Shown here piece by piece: positions 1 through 8,559 of a stretch of DNA of 64,000 nucleotides. Origin of the DNA: Dongia mobilis. GTDB lineage: Bacteria; Pseudomonadota; Alphaproteobacteria; Dongiales; Dongiaceae. The notes beneath the pieces are model-generated. The model saw nothing but the letters and a program-made list of their open reading frames with translations. It ran no database searches and was not told the DNA's origin. The stretch is taken from the NCBI RefSeq assembly GCF_004363235.1, contig NZ_SNYW01000008.1, positions 186,001 to 250,000 of the forward strand. Reading direction: 5' to 3'. A program made the translations under genes and the position numbers. Position 1 is the stretch's first letter, and the number at the start of each line of letters is the position of its first letter.

Positions 1-340
1 CGGCGCGTTCGAAATTCGCCCCGGTCATGTCGGCCTCGTCGAAGACCGAGCCGGTCAGGATGGCGCCGCGGAAATTGGTGCCGCGCAGATTGGCACGCTC
101 GAGATTGCAGCGCACCAGATAGGCATCGGTGAAATCCATCAGGCTGAGATCGAGCCGCGCCAGATTGCATTCTCTGAGCATCAGGCGCTGGCCCTGGGCC
201 CGCCCGAGGCGCCAGTTGCGGTGCAGTTCCGCCAGCCGCTTCAACGCCCCGGCGTTGAGCGTCAGCTTGTTCAGCACCTTGGGCGTCTGGGCATTCATCG
301 GGGCAAGCGGACCGGCATGCGACTCGGGATCACCCGTCAT
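1..340 (-). CDS. Pentapeptide-repeat protein (5' part only)
   Basis: Reading leftward from an ATG at 340, the frame stays open to the window edge, so only the first 113 residues are visible. After about 50 residues the A(D/N)LXX periodicity of pentapeptide repeats appears (CNLAR, LDLSL, MDFTD, CNLER, ANLRG, TNFRG, DMTGA, NFERA), which predicts a right-handed quadrilateral beta-helix. A second in-frame ATG at 298 is an alternative start. The target of such proteins cannot be read from the repeat; some mimic DNA and some act as scaffolds. The gene is isolated, and the next gene downstream of its start lies on the same strand. Confidence 0.8.
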   Translation of the reverse strand, partial: MTGDPESHAGPLAPMNAQTPKVLNKLTLNAGALKRLAELHRNWRLGRAQGQRLMLRECNLARLDLSLMDFTDAYLVRCNLERANLRGTNFRGAILTGSVFDEADMTGANFERA

Positions 341-437
341 GGTGACCTTGCCGCAAGCCGGCCACAAGCCCCGGCTTCCAGCGGAATCACATCCCGGTGG
401 CGGAAGTCAGGCTGATCGGCCGCCTATCTGAGCCCAG

Positions 438-629
438 CTATCGCTTCAGGCCGCAGGTATTGATGCCGATGAGCCGATAGGCCGGGCAGAAGCCGACGAG
501 CGCCGTCGCCAGCGGCACGATGCCGATCCAGCCCCAGGGCGTCTGCGGACCGACAAAGACCAGGGCGATCAGCACCAGGCCCACCACCACCCGGAGAATC
601 CGGTCAACGTTACCGACATTTTTTCCCAT
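438..629 (-). CDS. DUF2892 (YgaP-type) small inner-membrane protein
   Basis: The protein has 63 residues starting MGKNVGNVDR, and the N-terminal NVGxxDRxxRxxxG pattern is characteristic of DUF2892. Two hydrophobic segments follow (about residues 12-30 and 33-50), then the typical FCPAYRLIGINTC tail with two cysteines. The start was chosen at 629 because GGAGGG lies just upstream; the frame continues further upstream but without support. In YgaP the same domain is fused to a rhodanese, while here it stands alone. The upstream neighbour is a Crp/Fnr gene, with a four-copy tandem repeat in between. The cellular role is unknown. Confidence 0.82.
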   Translation of the reverse strand: MGKNVGNVDRILRVVVGLVLIALVFVGPQTPWGWIGIVPLATALVGFCPAYRLIGINTCGLKR

Positions 630-693
630 GGCACCCTCCAATTGATTGAACGCTTTGCAGCCTAATCTAGCCGCAGCGCGGCAAGCGCTCAGT

Positions 694-757
694 GACTTGA
701 TCACCCTGGGACTTGATCACCCTGGGACTTGGTCACCCTGGAACTTGGTCACCCTGG
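694..757. repeat. Four tandem 16-bp direct repeats
   Basis: The unit GACTTGATCACCCTGG starts at 694, 710, 726 and 742. Copies 1 and 2 are identical, copy 3 has G for A in the TTGATC core, and copy 4 has that change plus A at its first base. The array lies between the stop of the Crp/Fnr gene (769) and the start of the DUF2892 gene (629), so it sits in the latter's upstream region. TTGAT resembles half of an FNR/Crp-type site, but no full palindrome is formed. Confidence 0.95.
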
Positions 758-768
758 CGCTTGCTGCG

Positions 769-1425
769 TCAACCCGCAGCCAATTGCGCCAGGGCTGGGC
801 GGTCCACCAGCTCGATCGTGCCGCGGCCAAGGCGCAGCCAGCCGCGCCGCTCGAACTCCTTCAGCTGCCGGCTGACCACCTCGCGGGCGGTGCCGAGTTC
901 GGTGGCGATTGCCTGATGGGTGAGGGAAAGCGGGGCGCCGGATCGTTGCGTGAGAAAGGCGGCGAGGCGCCGGTCGATGCGCTGGAAGGCGATGTCCTCC
1001 AGCAGCGCTACGATCTCGCGCAGGCGCTCGGCGAAATTGGCGAAGACCAGGCGGCGAAAGGCGGGGGCGCCGGCCACCAGTTCCTGGAAGGTCGCGTCGG
1101 GCAGGGCAAACCCCGCGACGTCACTCTCCGCCACCAGTTCGGCCGACAGGGCCGTCTGGCCCAGCAGGCAGGCGCTGGAGAGCACGCAGGTCTCACCGGG
1201 CCCGACCCGGTAGAGCACGATCTCGCGGCCGCCTTCGCTTATCCCACTGACGCGGACGACGCCCCGGGTCAGCAGCACGAAATGCGGCAGCGCCTCGCCC
1301 GGCCTCGCGAGGATGGTGCCGGCGGGTGCTGCGATGGGGCGGGCCGCGGCCGCAATGCGCGCGACCGTTGCGGCATCGGCATCAGCCAGCAGAGGAAAAC
1401 TTGCGAGGAGATCGGTGCCGATCAT
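769..1425 (-). CDS. Crp/Fnr-family transcriptional regulator
   Basis: The product has 218 residues. An N-terminal cyclic-nucleotide-binding-type beta-barrel (about 8-125, with GEALPHFVLLTRGVVRV) is followed by a long dimerisation helix and a winged HTH (about 150-215) containing LTHQAIATELGTAREVVSRQ, the Crp recognition pattern. There is no FNR-type N-terminal cysteine cluster, so oxygen sensing through Fe-S is not indicated. The start at 1425 (MIGTDLL) gives the family length; a longer frame would run into the preceding phosphatase gene. It lies 22 bp behind the phosphatase gene, and the two are probably co-transcribed. The tandem repeats immediately downstream may be targets (inference). 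Confidence 0.9.
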   Translation of the reverse strand: MIGTDLLASFPLLADADAATVARIAAAARPIAAPAGTILARPGEALPHFVLLTRGVVRVSGISEGGREIVLYRVGPGETCVLSSACLLGQTALSAELVAESDVAGFALPDATFQELVAGAPAFRRLVFANFAERLREIVALLEDIAFQRIDRRLAAFLTQRSGAPLSLTHQAIATELGTAREVVSRQLKEFERRGWLRLGRGTIELVDRPALAQLAAG

Positions 1426-1447
1426 CGCGCCATCCGCCCGTGCGCGC

Positions 1448-2026
1448 TCAGGCCGGCTCGAACAGAATGTCGATACGCCAGTTTCCCGCCCCCATCGGCG
1501 GCCGGAAATGGGCCAGCGCGGTATTGCGGATGTCGAGGGCTGAGGGCAAGCCGAGAAGATGCTCCAGCGCCCAGACCAGACCGCCATGGGCGACGATCAG
1601 GACCGGTTCTTGCCCTCGCATCGCCTCGGCCGGTTGCAGCGCCCGGGCGATGCCCTGGGCTACCCGCTTGGCGAAGGCGTCGAGGCTTTCCACCCCCGAC
1701 ACCGCCTGGCCGCGGCGCCAGGCGCCGAGCCACGCATTCTCGGTGAGGCCGGCGTAGGGCCCGACGTCAAACTCCATCAGGGCATCGTCGAAACGGATGG
1801 GCAGGCCGAGCCCAGCATTGAGGATCTCGGCCGTGCGCCGCGCGCGGGCAAGGGGCGAGGCGACGATTCTGCGGAAGCGATAGGCGCCGAGCCGCGGCGC
1901 CAGCGCCGTCGCCTGGGCCTCGCCCCGGCTGTTGAGGGGAATGTCGCTGCGGCCCTGGAAGCGACCCTCCCGATTCCAGTCGGTCTCGCCGTGGCGCACG
2001 AAATGAAAGGGAATGGCGGGCAGCAT
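1448..2026 (-). CDS. Histidine phosphatase family protein (phosphoglycerate mutase-like)
   Basis: The product has 192 residues. The RHG motif (R11-H12-G13, followed by ETDWN) supplies the phosphorylated histidine, and VAHGGLVWAL near residue 150 supplies the second catalytic histidine. Motifs PLNSRGEAQA and ASPLARARRTAEI fit the alpha-ribazole phosphatase/PhoE/GpmB branch. No substrate can be assigned from sequence. The start at 2026 (MLPAIPFHF) was preferred because the catalytic RHG lies near the N terminus in this family. It is the first gene of a probable two-gene unit with the Crp regulator. Confidence 0.88.
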   Translation of the reverse strand: MLPAIPFHFVRHGETDWNREGRFQGRSDIPLNSRGEAQATALAPRLGAYRFRRIVASPLARARRTAEILNAGLGLPIRFDDALMEFDVGPYAGLTENAWLGAWRRGQAVSGVESLDAFAKRVAQGIARALQPAEAMRGQEPVLIVAHGGLVWALEHLLGLPSALDIRNTALAHFRPPMGAGNWRIDILFEPA

Positions 2027-2145
2027 GCGATCCAATCCATTGGTCAAGGGCCGGCGCGGTCCTGATGCGCGGCGGGCGAGGGAAGATAGGCGAAGCCCCG
2101 CCGCCGCTGCAACCCAGCCGCCCGTCAGCGCATGGACGACCGGGC

Positions 2146-2173
2146 TTGACCATGGCCGTCGCCGCGCTAGAGT
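2146..2173 (+). promoter_or_regulatory. Putative sigma-70 promoter
   Basis: TTGACC (2146-2151) and TAGAGT (2168-2173) are separated by 16 bp in the 370-bp region between the divergent phosphatase gene and the NTF2-like gene. The predicted start near 2180 would give a leader of about 215 nt before the coding start at 2397. Confidence 0.4.
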
Positions 2174-2239
2174 GACATCTATGTCCAGGCGCAAGCATAC
2201 CGCCGCCACGGCGCACGTATCCGGGTCGCGAATTAGCAA

Positions 2240-2264
2240 CCCGGCCTGACCTGTTCAGGCCGGG
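2240..2264 (+). other. Strong RNA hairpin in the leader of the NTF2-like gene
   Basis: A perfect 10-bp stem (CCCGGCCTGA, 2240-2249; TCAGGCCGGG, 2255-2264) with a 5-nt loop lies between the promoter and the gene at 2397. It overlaps the TGA of a 22-codon open frame starting at 2181. There is no U-tract, so it is not a canonical terminator; an attenuator is possible. Confidence 0.6.
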
Positions 2265-2396
2265 CTTCACGCCGCGCGCCGACCGCCATTCCAGCTTTCT
2301 TTGCCTCGAGTTCGGGTCCAGGAACCCGACCGGGCAGGCTCCCGCAAGGGGCGGCGCCGCGCAGATCGCCAGAAGATTTGCCCAGGATTTCGACCC

Positions 2397-2930
2397 ATGC
2401 TGAACATGCTCTCCCCAGACCGAACGCGCCACAACGCGCGTCCCCAGGCGCCGCGGCCGTTCGCCGAGCGCCCGCTCAGCGAGGATGCGCGCGCCGAATT
2501 GCAGCGCCTCTTCAAGGCATATGATGCCGCCTGCCTCGACCTCGATGCCGAGGCGGTGGCGGCGATCTATGATCTCCCCTGCCTGATCTCGACCGCTTCC
2601 GGCAGCACGGCCTTTTCGGCGCGCGGCGAATTGCGCCAGGCGCTGCTCGGCCGCTTTGCCGGCTATCGCCAGCACGGCATCGTCGCCGCCAGCATCACCG
2701 CGCTGGAACTGGAATCGGTGGCGGCGGATTTTGCGACGGCGCGGGTCGTCTGGACCCTCGCCGACCGGCGCGATGTCGCCATGGTGAGCGTGCCGCGCCG
2801 CTATACCCTGCGCCGCTCGGCCACCAGTCCGGGCCGGCCCTGGAAGATCGCCCATGTGGTGAATCTGGCCGACCCCGCCTCGCGCCTGGCAGATGGCGGC
2901 CGCGCCCTGCTGCGGATCGCGGGGACGTGA
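2397..2930 (+). CDS. NTF2-like/SnoaL-fold protein of unknown function
   Basis: The protein has 177 residues. A helical start with the pattern LQRLFKAYDAACLDLDAEA, an IYDLPCLI segment, and a C-terminal beta-sheet ending in WKIAHVVNL match the DUF4440/SnoaL NTF2-like cone fold. No catalytic residues can be named. The start at 2397 is tentative: the frame is open from 2301, and a second ATG lies at 2406. It is a single gene, convergent with the hydrolase operon at 2950. Confidence 0.7.
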   Translation: MLNMLSPDRTRHNARPQAPRPFAERPLSEDARAELQRLFKAYDAACLDLDAEAVAAIYDLPCLISTASGSTAFSARGELRQALLGRFAGYRQHGIVAASITALELESVAADFATARVVWTLADRRDVAMVSVPRRYTLRRSATSPGRPWKIAHVVNLADPASRLADGGRALLRIAGT

Positions 2931-2949
2931 CGGCCGGTGGCCCGTATGC

Positions 2950-3531
2950 CTAGAGACCCTGCGTCGCCGGCGCGACCACGTGGCGGCGCAGGCGCTCCAG
3001 CAGCACCTCGCCCAGGGGCCACGGGCCGAAGCCGGTTTCGCTGTTGATGTGGCCGGCGGGGCCGATATCGACAAACTCGCTGCCCCAGGCGCGGGCGAAG
3101 GCTTCGGCACGGCCAAGCGCGACATAGGGGTCGTCGCGGCTGGCGACCACGATGCTGGGGAAGAACAGGCGCCGCTGCGGCATCGGCCGGAAGACATGGG
3201 CCTCCGGCGGGGTGTGCGAATCCGAATCCGTGTCGGCCGGCGCCACCAGCAGGGCGCCAGCGATGTCGCGCCGGTGCAGTCCCGCCCAATGCGCCACCAG
3301 CGCGCAGGAGAGCGAATGCGCCGCCAGTACCGGCGGGTTGTCCGCGGTCGCGATCGCGGCGTCGAGGGCGGCGATCCAGCCGGCGCGGTCGGGCCTGTCC
3401 CAATCAGCCTGCTCGACGGCCCGTGCCACCGGGCCGAGACGCACCTGCCACAGGCGCTGCCAATGCGCCGGGCCGGAATTGCCGAGGCCCGGGATGATGA
3501 TGACGGGTGCGTGCAGGATATCGGCATCCAT
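2950..3531 (-). CDS. RBBP9/YdeN-family serine hydrolase
   Basis: The product has 193 residues with an alpha/beta-hydrolase fold. VIIIPGLGNSGPAHW at the N terminus is typical of the RBBP9/YdeN family. The nucleophile is Ser73 in AHSLS, the acid is Asp133 or Asp134 in SRDDPYV, and the base is His161 in GHIN, so the triad is complete. It is the last gene of the gltD-gltB-Nudix operon, 2 bp behind the Nudix stop. The natural substrate of the family is largely unknown; a link to glutamate metabolism is only positional. Confidence 0.88.
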   Translation of the reverse strand: MDADILHAPVIIIPGLGNSGPAHWQRLWQVRLGPVARAVEQADWDRPDRAGWIAALDAAIATADNPPVLAAHSLSCALVAHWAGLHRRDIAGALLVAPADTDSDSHTPPEAHVFRPMPQRRLFFPSIVVASRDDPYVALGRAEAFARAWGSEFVDIGPAGHINSETGFGPWPLGEVLLERLRRHVVAPATQGL

Positions 3532-3533
3532 CG

Positions 3534-4007
3534 CTAGACGACCTCGCGAAAGGGGTCGGGGCCGCGGTCGACGAAATCATGCCAGATGTCGAGAATCGCG
3601 CGCCGCTGCCCGGCGAAATGCAGCAGGGTGAGCGCCTCGTCGCGGCCGCACCAGCGGAAGTCATCGCTGCCGTGATCCAGCGTGATCTCGCGCCGCTCCT
3701 GCACGAAGGCGACGAAGATGGGCATCAGTTCGATGACGTTGTCGGGGCCGAAATAGAAACTCTCGGTCAGTCCCGACGTGTAGAGGCGCCCGATCTCCAG
3801 CCCGGTCTCCTCGCGGATCTCGCGGCGGATCGCCTGTGGCGCCGTCTCGCCGGGCTCGATGCTGCCGGTGACGATGCCCCAGGCGCCGCCGGCGACCGGA
3901 CCGACGCGGCGCAGGACCAGCAATCCGGCCTCATTGCCGCTGCCGGCAATGAGTGCTGCCGCGACGGCGCGGCAGCGCAGGGGAATCTCGCCGTAGCGCG
4001 CGCTCAT
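3534..4007 (-). CDS. Nudix hydrolase
   Basis: The protein has 157 residues with a complete Nudix box (G48, E54, then REIREETGL at 62-70), which binds the divalent metal and cleaves nucleoside-diphosphate-X substrates. Which diphosphate it uses cannot be told. Its ATG overlaps the gltB stop as ATGA (4004-4007), so translation is probably coupled to gltB. Confidence 0.92.
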   Translation of the reverse strand: MSARYGEIPLRCRAVAAALIAGSGNEAGLLVLRRVGPVAGGAWGIVTGSIEPGETAPQAIRREIREETGLEIGRLYTSGLTESFYFGPDNVIELMPIFVAFVQERREITLDHGSDDFRWCGRDEALTLLHFAGQRRAILDIWHDFVDRGPDPFREVV

Positions 4008-7000
4008 CGCGCCTTCTTGGCCGTGTTGCGTGCGCCCCGCTGGTCCTGCGGGGAGCGGTCCTGCAGGGGCTGGTCGAGCTTGTCGAGCATCTCCTTCGGC
4101 ACCACCTGCCAGAATTTCAGGCGCTCCTCCGCCCAGTCATTGAGGAGTCGCCCGGCCCATTTCGACTGCGTCTCCCTGGCATGCTCCTCGATGAGCGCGC
4201 GCAGGCGCCCTTCCCAATGGGTACTTTCCAGCCGCTGCCAGAGTACGCTCTCCGGATTGACCCGCAGGGGAAAACGGCCGTCGGCATCGTAGACGAAGGC
4301 CGTGCCGCCCGACATGCCGGCGGCGAAATTGTCGCCGACAGGCCCCAGGATCGCGGCGGTGCCGCCGGTCATGTATTCGCAGCCATTGGAGCCGCAGCCC
4401 TCGATCACCACATCGGCGCCGGAATTCCTGACCGCGAAGCGCTCGCCGGCCTGGCCGGCGGCGAACAGCTTGCCGGCGGTGGCGCCATAGAGCACGGTAT
4501 TGCCGATGATGGTGTTGCGATTGCTTTCCAGCGGCGAGGAGGGCAATGGCCGCACCACGATGGTGCCGCCCGACAGCCCCTTGCCGACATAGTCGTTGGC
4601 ATCGCCGAAAACCTCGAGCTTCAGTCCCTGCACGGCGAAGGCGCCCAGCGACTGGCCGGCGCTCCCGCGCAGCCGCACGGTCAAATGATCAGGTTTCAGC
4701 CCCGTCATGCCGAAGCGCTTGGTGATGTGCGAGGAAAGGCGCGTGCCGATGGCGCGGTAGGTGTTGCGGATGTTGTACTGCAGCTGCATCTTCTCGCCGG
4801 CCTGGAACAGGGCGGCGGCATCCTCGACCATGCGTGCATCCAGCGTGTCCGGCACCTCGTTGCGGCCGGCGAGGGTGCAATAGCGTGCCTCGTCGCCGGG
4901 ATCGGCCTGGGCCAGGATCGGGTTGAGGTCGAGGTCGTCGAGATCGGCGGCACCGCGGCTCACCTGTTCAATGAGCTCGGTGCGGCCGATCACCTCGTTC
5001 AGCGATCTCACGCCCAGCTGCGCCAGGATCTCGCGCACCTCCTCGGCGATGAAGCTGAAAAGATTCACGACCTTTTCCGGCGTGCCGGTAAACTTGGCGC
5101 GGAGCTTCGGGTCCTGGCTGCAGACGCCGACCGGGCAGGTGTTGGAATGGCATTGCCGCACCATGATGCAGCCCATGGCAACGAGCGACGCCGTGCCGAT
5201 GCCGAATTCCTCGGCGCCGAGGATGGCGGCGATGACCACGTCGCGGCCGGTCTTGATGCCGCCATCGGTCCTGAGCTTCACCCGGTGGCGCAAGCGGTTC
5301 AATGTCAGCACCTGGTGTACCTCGGCGAGGCCCATCTCCCAGGGGATGCCGGCATATTTGATGCTGGTATGGGGCGAGGCGCCGGTGCCGCCGACATGGC
5401 CCGAGACCAGGATCACGTCCGCCTTGGCCTTGGCGACGCCGGCGGCGATGGTGCCGATGCCGGAGCGGGCCACCAGCTTCACGCATACCTTGGCGGTCGG
5501 GTTGATCTGCTTCAGGTCGTAAATGAGCTGCGCCAGGTCCTCGATCGAATAAATGTCGTGATGCGGTGGCGGCGAAATGAGCGAGACGCCGGGCGTCGCG
5601 TGCCGGAGCCTAGCGATCTCCAGCGTCACCTTGAAGGCCGGCAACTGACCACCTTCGCCGGGCTTCGCCCCTTGCGCCACCTTGATCTCGATCTCGCGGC
5701 AATTGGTGAGGTATTCCGCGGTGACGCCGAAGCGGCCCGAGGCGATCTGCTTGATCGCGGAATTGGCGTTGTCGCCATTGGGCTGCGGCCGGAAGCGGCT
5801 GGGATCCTCGCCGCCCTCGCCGGAATCCGATTTGGCACCGATGCGGTTCATGGCGACGTTCAGCATGCCATGGGCCTCGGGGCTGAGGGCCCCCAGGCTC
5901 ATGCCGGGCGTCACGAAGCGCTTGCGCAATTCCGTGATGCTCTCGACCTCGTCGGTGGAAATTGGCGTCGTGCCCGGCACGAAGTCGAGGAGGTCGCGGA
6001 TGGCGACCGGCGGCAGCTTGGCGACCGCCTCGGAATAGCGCTTGAAGGCCTGGTAGGATTCCGTCGTCACCGCCTGCTGCAGCGTGTGGATGAGGTCTGG
6101 CGCCCAGGCATGGGTCTCGCCGGATTTCCTGAACTTGTAGAAGCCGCCGACCGGCAGGGTCACCACGGCGCTGCTCCAGGCGCGGGCGTGCAGTTCCTCG
6201 ACGCGATGCTGGATGCCGGTCATGCCGATGCCGGAAATGCGGCTCGGCATCGCCGGGAAATATTCGGCGACCAGGGTGCGGGAGAGGCCCAGCGCCTCGA
6301 AATTGGCGCCGCCGCGATAGGAGGAGATGACCGAGATGCCCATCTTCGACATGACCTTAAGCAAACCCTGGTCGACCGCCTGGCGGAAATTGTCGAGGCA
6401 TTGCTCGAGGGTGAGGTCACCGAAGAGGCCGCGCCGGCGCCGCTCCTCGATCGCCGCCTCGGCAACATAGGCATTGACCGTGGTGGCGCCGACGCCGATA
6501 AGGACGGCGAAATGATGCACGTCGAGGCACTCGCCCGAGCGCACATTGAGACTGGTGAAGGTGCGCAATTGCTGGCGCAGCAGATGCACGTGAACGGCAC
6601 CGGTCGCGAGAATCGTCGGGATGGCGGCGCGGGTGGCACTCACCTGCTCGTCGGAGAGGATGAGATGCGTGGCGCCGCCGCGCACGGCATCCTCGGCCTG
6701 GCGGCGGATCAGCTGGATCGCCTCTCGCAGCGCATTATCGCCGCCACCCACATCGAAGGTGCAATCGATCTCGGCGGCACTCGATCCCATATAGGCGCGC
6801 ATCGCCTGGAACTCGGCGGTGGTGAGGACCGGGCTTTCCAGCTGCAGCAGACGGCACTGGCTCTCGTCCTGGTCCATCACATTGCCGAGATTGCCGAGGC
6901 GAGTCTTGAGACTCATCACCCGCTTCTCGCGCAAGGAATCGATCGGCGGATTGGTGACCTGGCTGAAATTCTGCCGGAAGAACTGGTGCAGGCCGCGATA

Positions 7001-8554
7001 CTGGTCGGAGAGCACGGCCAGCGGCGTGTCGTCACCCATCGAGACGACGGCTTCCTTGGCTTCCTCGACCATGGGCTGGAGGACGACCTCCATGTCTTCC
7101 ATGGTGAGGCCGGCCGCCACCAGACGGCGGCGCAGATCATCCTTCTCGAAGATCGCGGGCTCGCCGCGCTTCTTCTTGATGAGGTCGTCGATGACGGTGA
7201 TGCCCTTTACCCAGCCCGAGAAATCGGCCGTGGCCGCCAGCTGGTCGAGGATCGTGTTGTTGTCGTAGAGACGCCCTTCGGCCAGATTGACCGCCAGCAT
7301 CTGGCCCGGGCCAAGGCGCCCCTTGGTCCTGAGGCGCGTCTCGTCGAGGCGCACCATCCCGGTCTCGGAGCCGGCCACCAGCAGCCCGTCCTCGGTCACC
7401 GCGTAGCGCAGGGGCCGGAGGCCGTTGCGGTCGAGCCCGGCCACCGCCCAATGCCCGGCAAAGCCGCAGATGGCAGCGGGGCCGTCCCAGGGCTCCATCA
7501 CCGAATTGCAGTAGGAGAACATGTCCTGGATGTGCTGCGGCATGGTCACCCGCCCCGCCCAGACATCGGGAATGAGCAGGCATTTCACCATCGGCAGCGG
7601 CCGTTCCTGGGTGGTCAGGATCTCGAACACGTTGTCGAGCGCCGCCGAATCCGAGCCGCCCGCCTGGATGACGGGTTTGAGATCCGCCATGCGTTCGCCA
7701 TAGATGCCGGAATAGAGCCGCGTCTCATGGGCGGCCATCCAGTTGACATTGCCCTTGAGCGTGTTGATTTCGCCGTTATGGGCGATGACCCGGAAGGGCT
7801 GGGCGAGCGACCAGGTCGGGAAGGTGTTGGTCGAATAGCGCTGGTGATAGATGGCGAAGTTCGAGATGAAGCGCTCGTCGAGGAGATCGGGATAGAACGC
7901 GGTGAGCTGTTCGGCCAGGAACATGCCCTTGTAGATGACCGAGCGGCAGGAGAGCGAGCAGATATAGAGCTCCGGCACCTGGGCGGCGATGGCGGCCTTC
8001 TCGATGCGGCGACGGATCACGTAGAGATCGGTCTCGAACTCCTCCTCCGAGACACCCCTCGCATTGGCGATCATGATCTGCTCGATCTCGGGGCGCGTCG
8101 CGTTGGCCTTCTCGCCGATGACGCTGATATCGATCGGTACCTGGCGCCAGCCATAGATCGTGTAGCCGGCGTTGAGGATTTCCTGCTCGACGATGACGCG
8201 GCAGCTCTCCTGCTTGCCGAGATCGGTGCGCGGCAGGAAGATCTGCCCGACGGCGAACTTGCCGGGCTGCAGGGTTTGTCCCGCGCGGCGGATGAAATCC
8301 TCGAAGAAGGCGTGCGGAATCTGCACATGGATGCCCGCACCGTCGCCGGTCTTGCCATCGGCATCGACCGCCCCCCGGTGCCAGACGGCCTTCAGCGCCT
8401 CGACGCCCATGAGGACGATCTCGCGGCGCGGCCGGCCGTCGATGGCGGCGATGAGGCCGACGCCGCAGGCATCGCCTTCATCGGCTGGGTCATACATGCC
8501 GGTCGCGGCGAGGTGCGCGGCATTGCGGCGGAAGAGGTCGATTTCCTGGCTCAT
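4004..8554 (-). CDS. gltB: Glutamate synthase (NADPH) large subunit
   Basis: The subunit has 1516 residues and catalyses transfer of the glutamine amide to 2-oxoglutarate, giving two glutamates. Cys30 in GDACGVG is the N-terminal nucleophile of the class II amidotransferase domain, so a 29-residue propeptide should be removed. Next come the central domain, the FMN-binding synthase barrel (EGGEDPSRF, VSGHVGGTGASP), and the 3Fe-4S cysteines in CIMVRQCHSNTCPVGVC. The C-terminal GXGXG beta-helix domain shows GGTIVV, NTVLYGATAG and EGCGSNGCEYMTGG. Length is normal. GGAG lies 8 nt upstream of the start, 5 bp after gltD. Confidence 0.98.
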   Translation of the reverse strand: MSQEIDLFRRNAAHLAATGMYDPADEGDACGVGLIAAIDGRPRREIVLMGVEALKAVWHRGAVDADGKTGDGAGIHVQIPHAFFEDFIRRAGQTLQPGKFAVGQIFLPRTDLGKQESCRVIVEQEILNAGYTIYGWRQVPIDISVIGEKANATRPEIEQIMIANARGVSEEEFETDLYVIRRRIEKAAIAAQVPELYICSLSCRSVIYKGMFLAEQLTAFYPDLLDERFISNFAIYHQRYSTNTFPTWSLAQPFRVIAHNGEINTLKGNVNWMAAHETRLYSGIYGERMADLKPVIQAGGSDSAALDNVFEILTTQERPLPMVKCLLIPDVWAGRVTMPQHIQDMFSYCNSVMEPWDGPAAICGFAGHWAVAGLDRNGLRPLRYAVTEDGLLVAGSETGMVRLDETRLRTKGRLGPGQMLAVNLAEGRLYDNNTILDQLAATADFSGWVKGITVIDDLIKKKRGEPAIFEKDDLRRRLVAAGLTMEDMEVVLQPMVEEAKEAVVSMGDDTPLAVLSDQYRGLHQFFRQNFSQVTNPPIDSLREKRVMSLKTRLGNLGNVMDQDESQCRLLQLESPVLTTAEFQAMRAYMGSSAAEIDCTFDVGGGDNALREAIQLIRRQAEDAVRGGATHLILSDEQVSATRAAIPTILATGAVHVHLLRQQLRTFTSLNVRSGECLDVHHFAVLIGVGATTVNAYVAEAAIEERRRRGLFGDLTLEQCLDNFRQAVDQGLLKVMSKMGISVISSYRGGANFEALGLSRTLVAEYFPAMPSRISGIGMTGIQHRVEELHARAWSSAVVTLPVGGFYKFRKSGETHAWAPDLIHTLQQAVTTESYQAFKRYSEAVAKLPPVAIRDLLDFVPGTTPISTDEVESITELRKRFVTPGMSLGALSPEAHGMLNVAMNRIGAKSDSGEGGEDPSRFRPQPNGDNANSAIKQIASGRFGVTAEYLTNCREIEIKVAQGAKPGEGGQLPAFKVTLEIARLRHATPGVSLISPPPHHDIYSIEDLAQLIYDLKQINPTAKVCVKLVARSGIGTIAAGVAKAKADVILVSGHVGGTGASPHTSIKYAGIPWEMGLAEVHQVLTLNRLRHRVKLRTDGGIKTGRDVVIAAILGAEEFGIGTASLVAMGCIMVRQCHSNTCPVGVCSQDPKLRAKFTGTPEKVVNLFSFIAEEVREILAQLGVRSLNEVIGRTELIEQVSRGAADLDDLDLNPILAQADPGDEARYCTLAGRNEVPDTLDARMVEDAAALFQAGEKMQLQYNIRNTYRAIGTRLSSHITKRFGMTGLKPDHLTVRLRGSAGQSLGAFAVQGLKLEVFGDANDYVGKGLSGGTIVVRPLPSSPLESNRNTIIGNTVLYGATAGKLFAAGQAGERFAVRNSGADVVIEGCGSNGCEYMTGGTAAILGPVGDNFAAGMSGGTAFVYDADGRFPLRVNPESVLWQRLESTHWEGRLRALIEEHARETQSKWAGRLLNDWAEERLKFWQVVPKEMLDKLDQPLQDRSPQDQRGARNTAKKAR

Positions 8555-8559
8555 GATTC

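Noticed and set aside
1767-3527. A 586-codon minus-strand frame covering the phosphatase, NTF2-like and hydrolase genes
   Set aside because: It overlaps three better-supported genes in other frames and has Arg/Pro/Ser-rich composition typical of spurious frames in GC-rich DNA.
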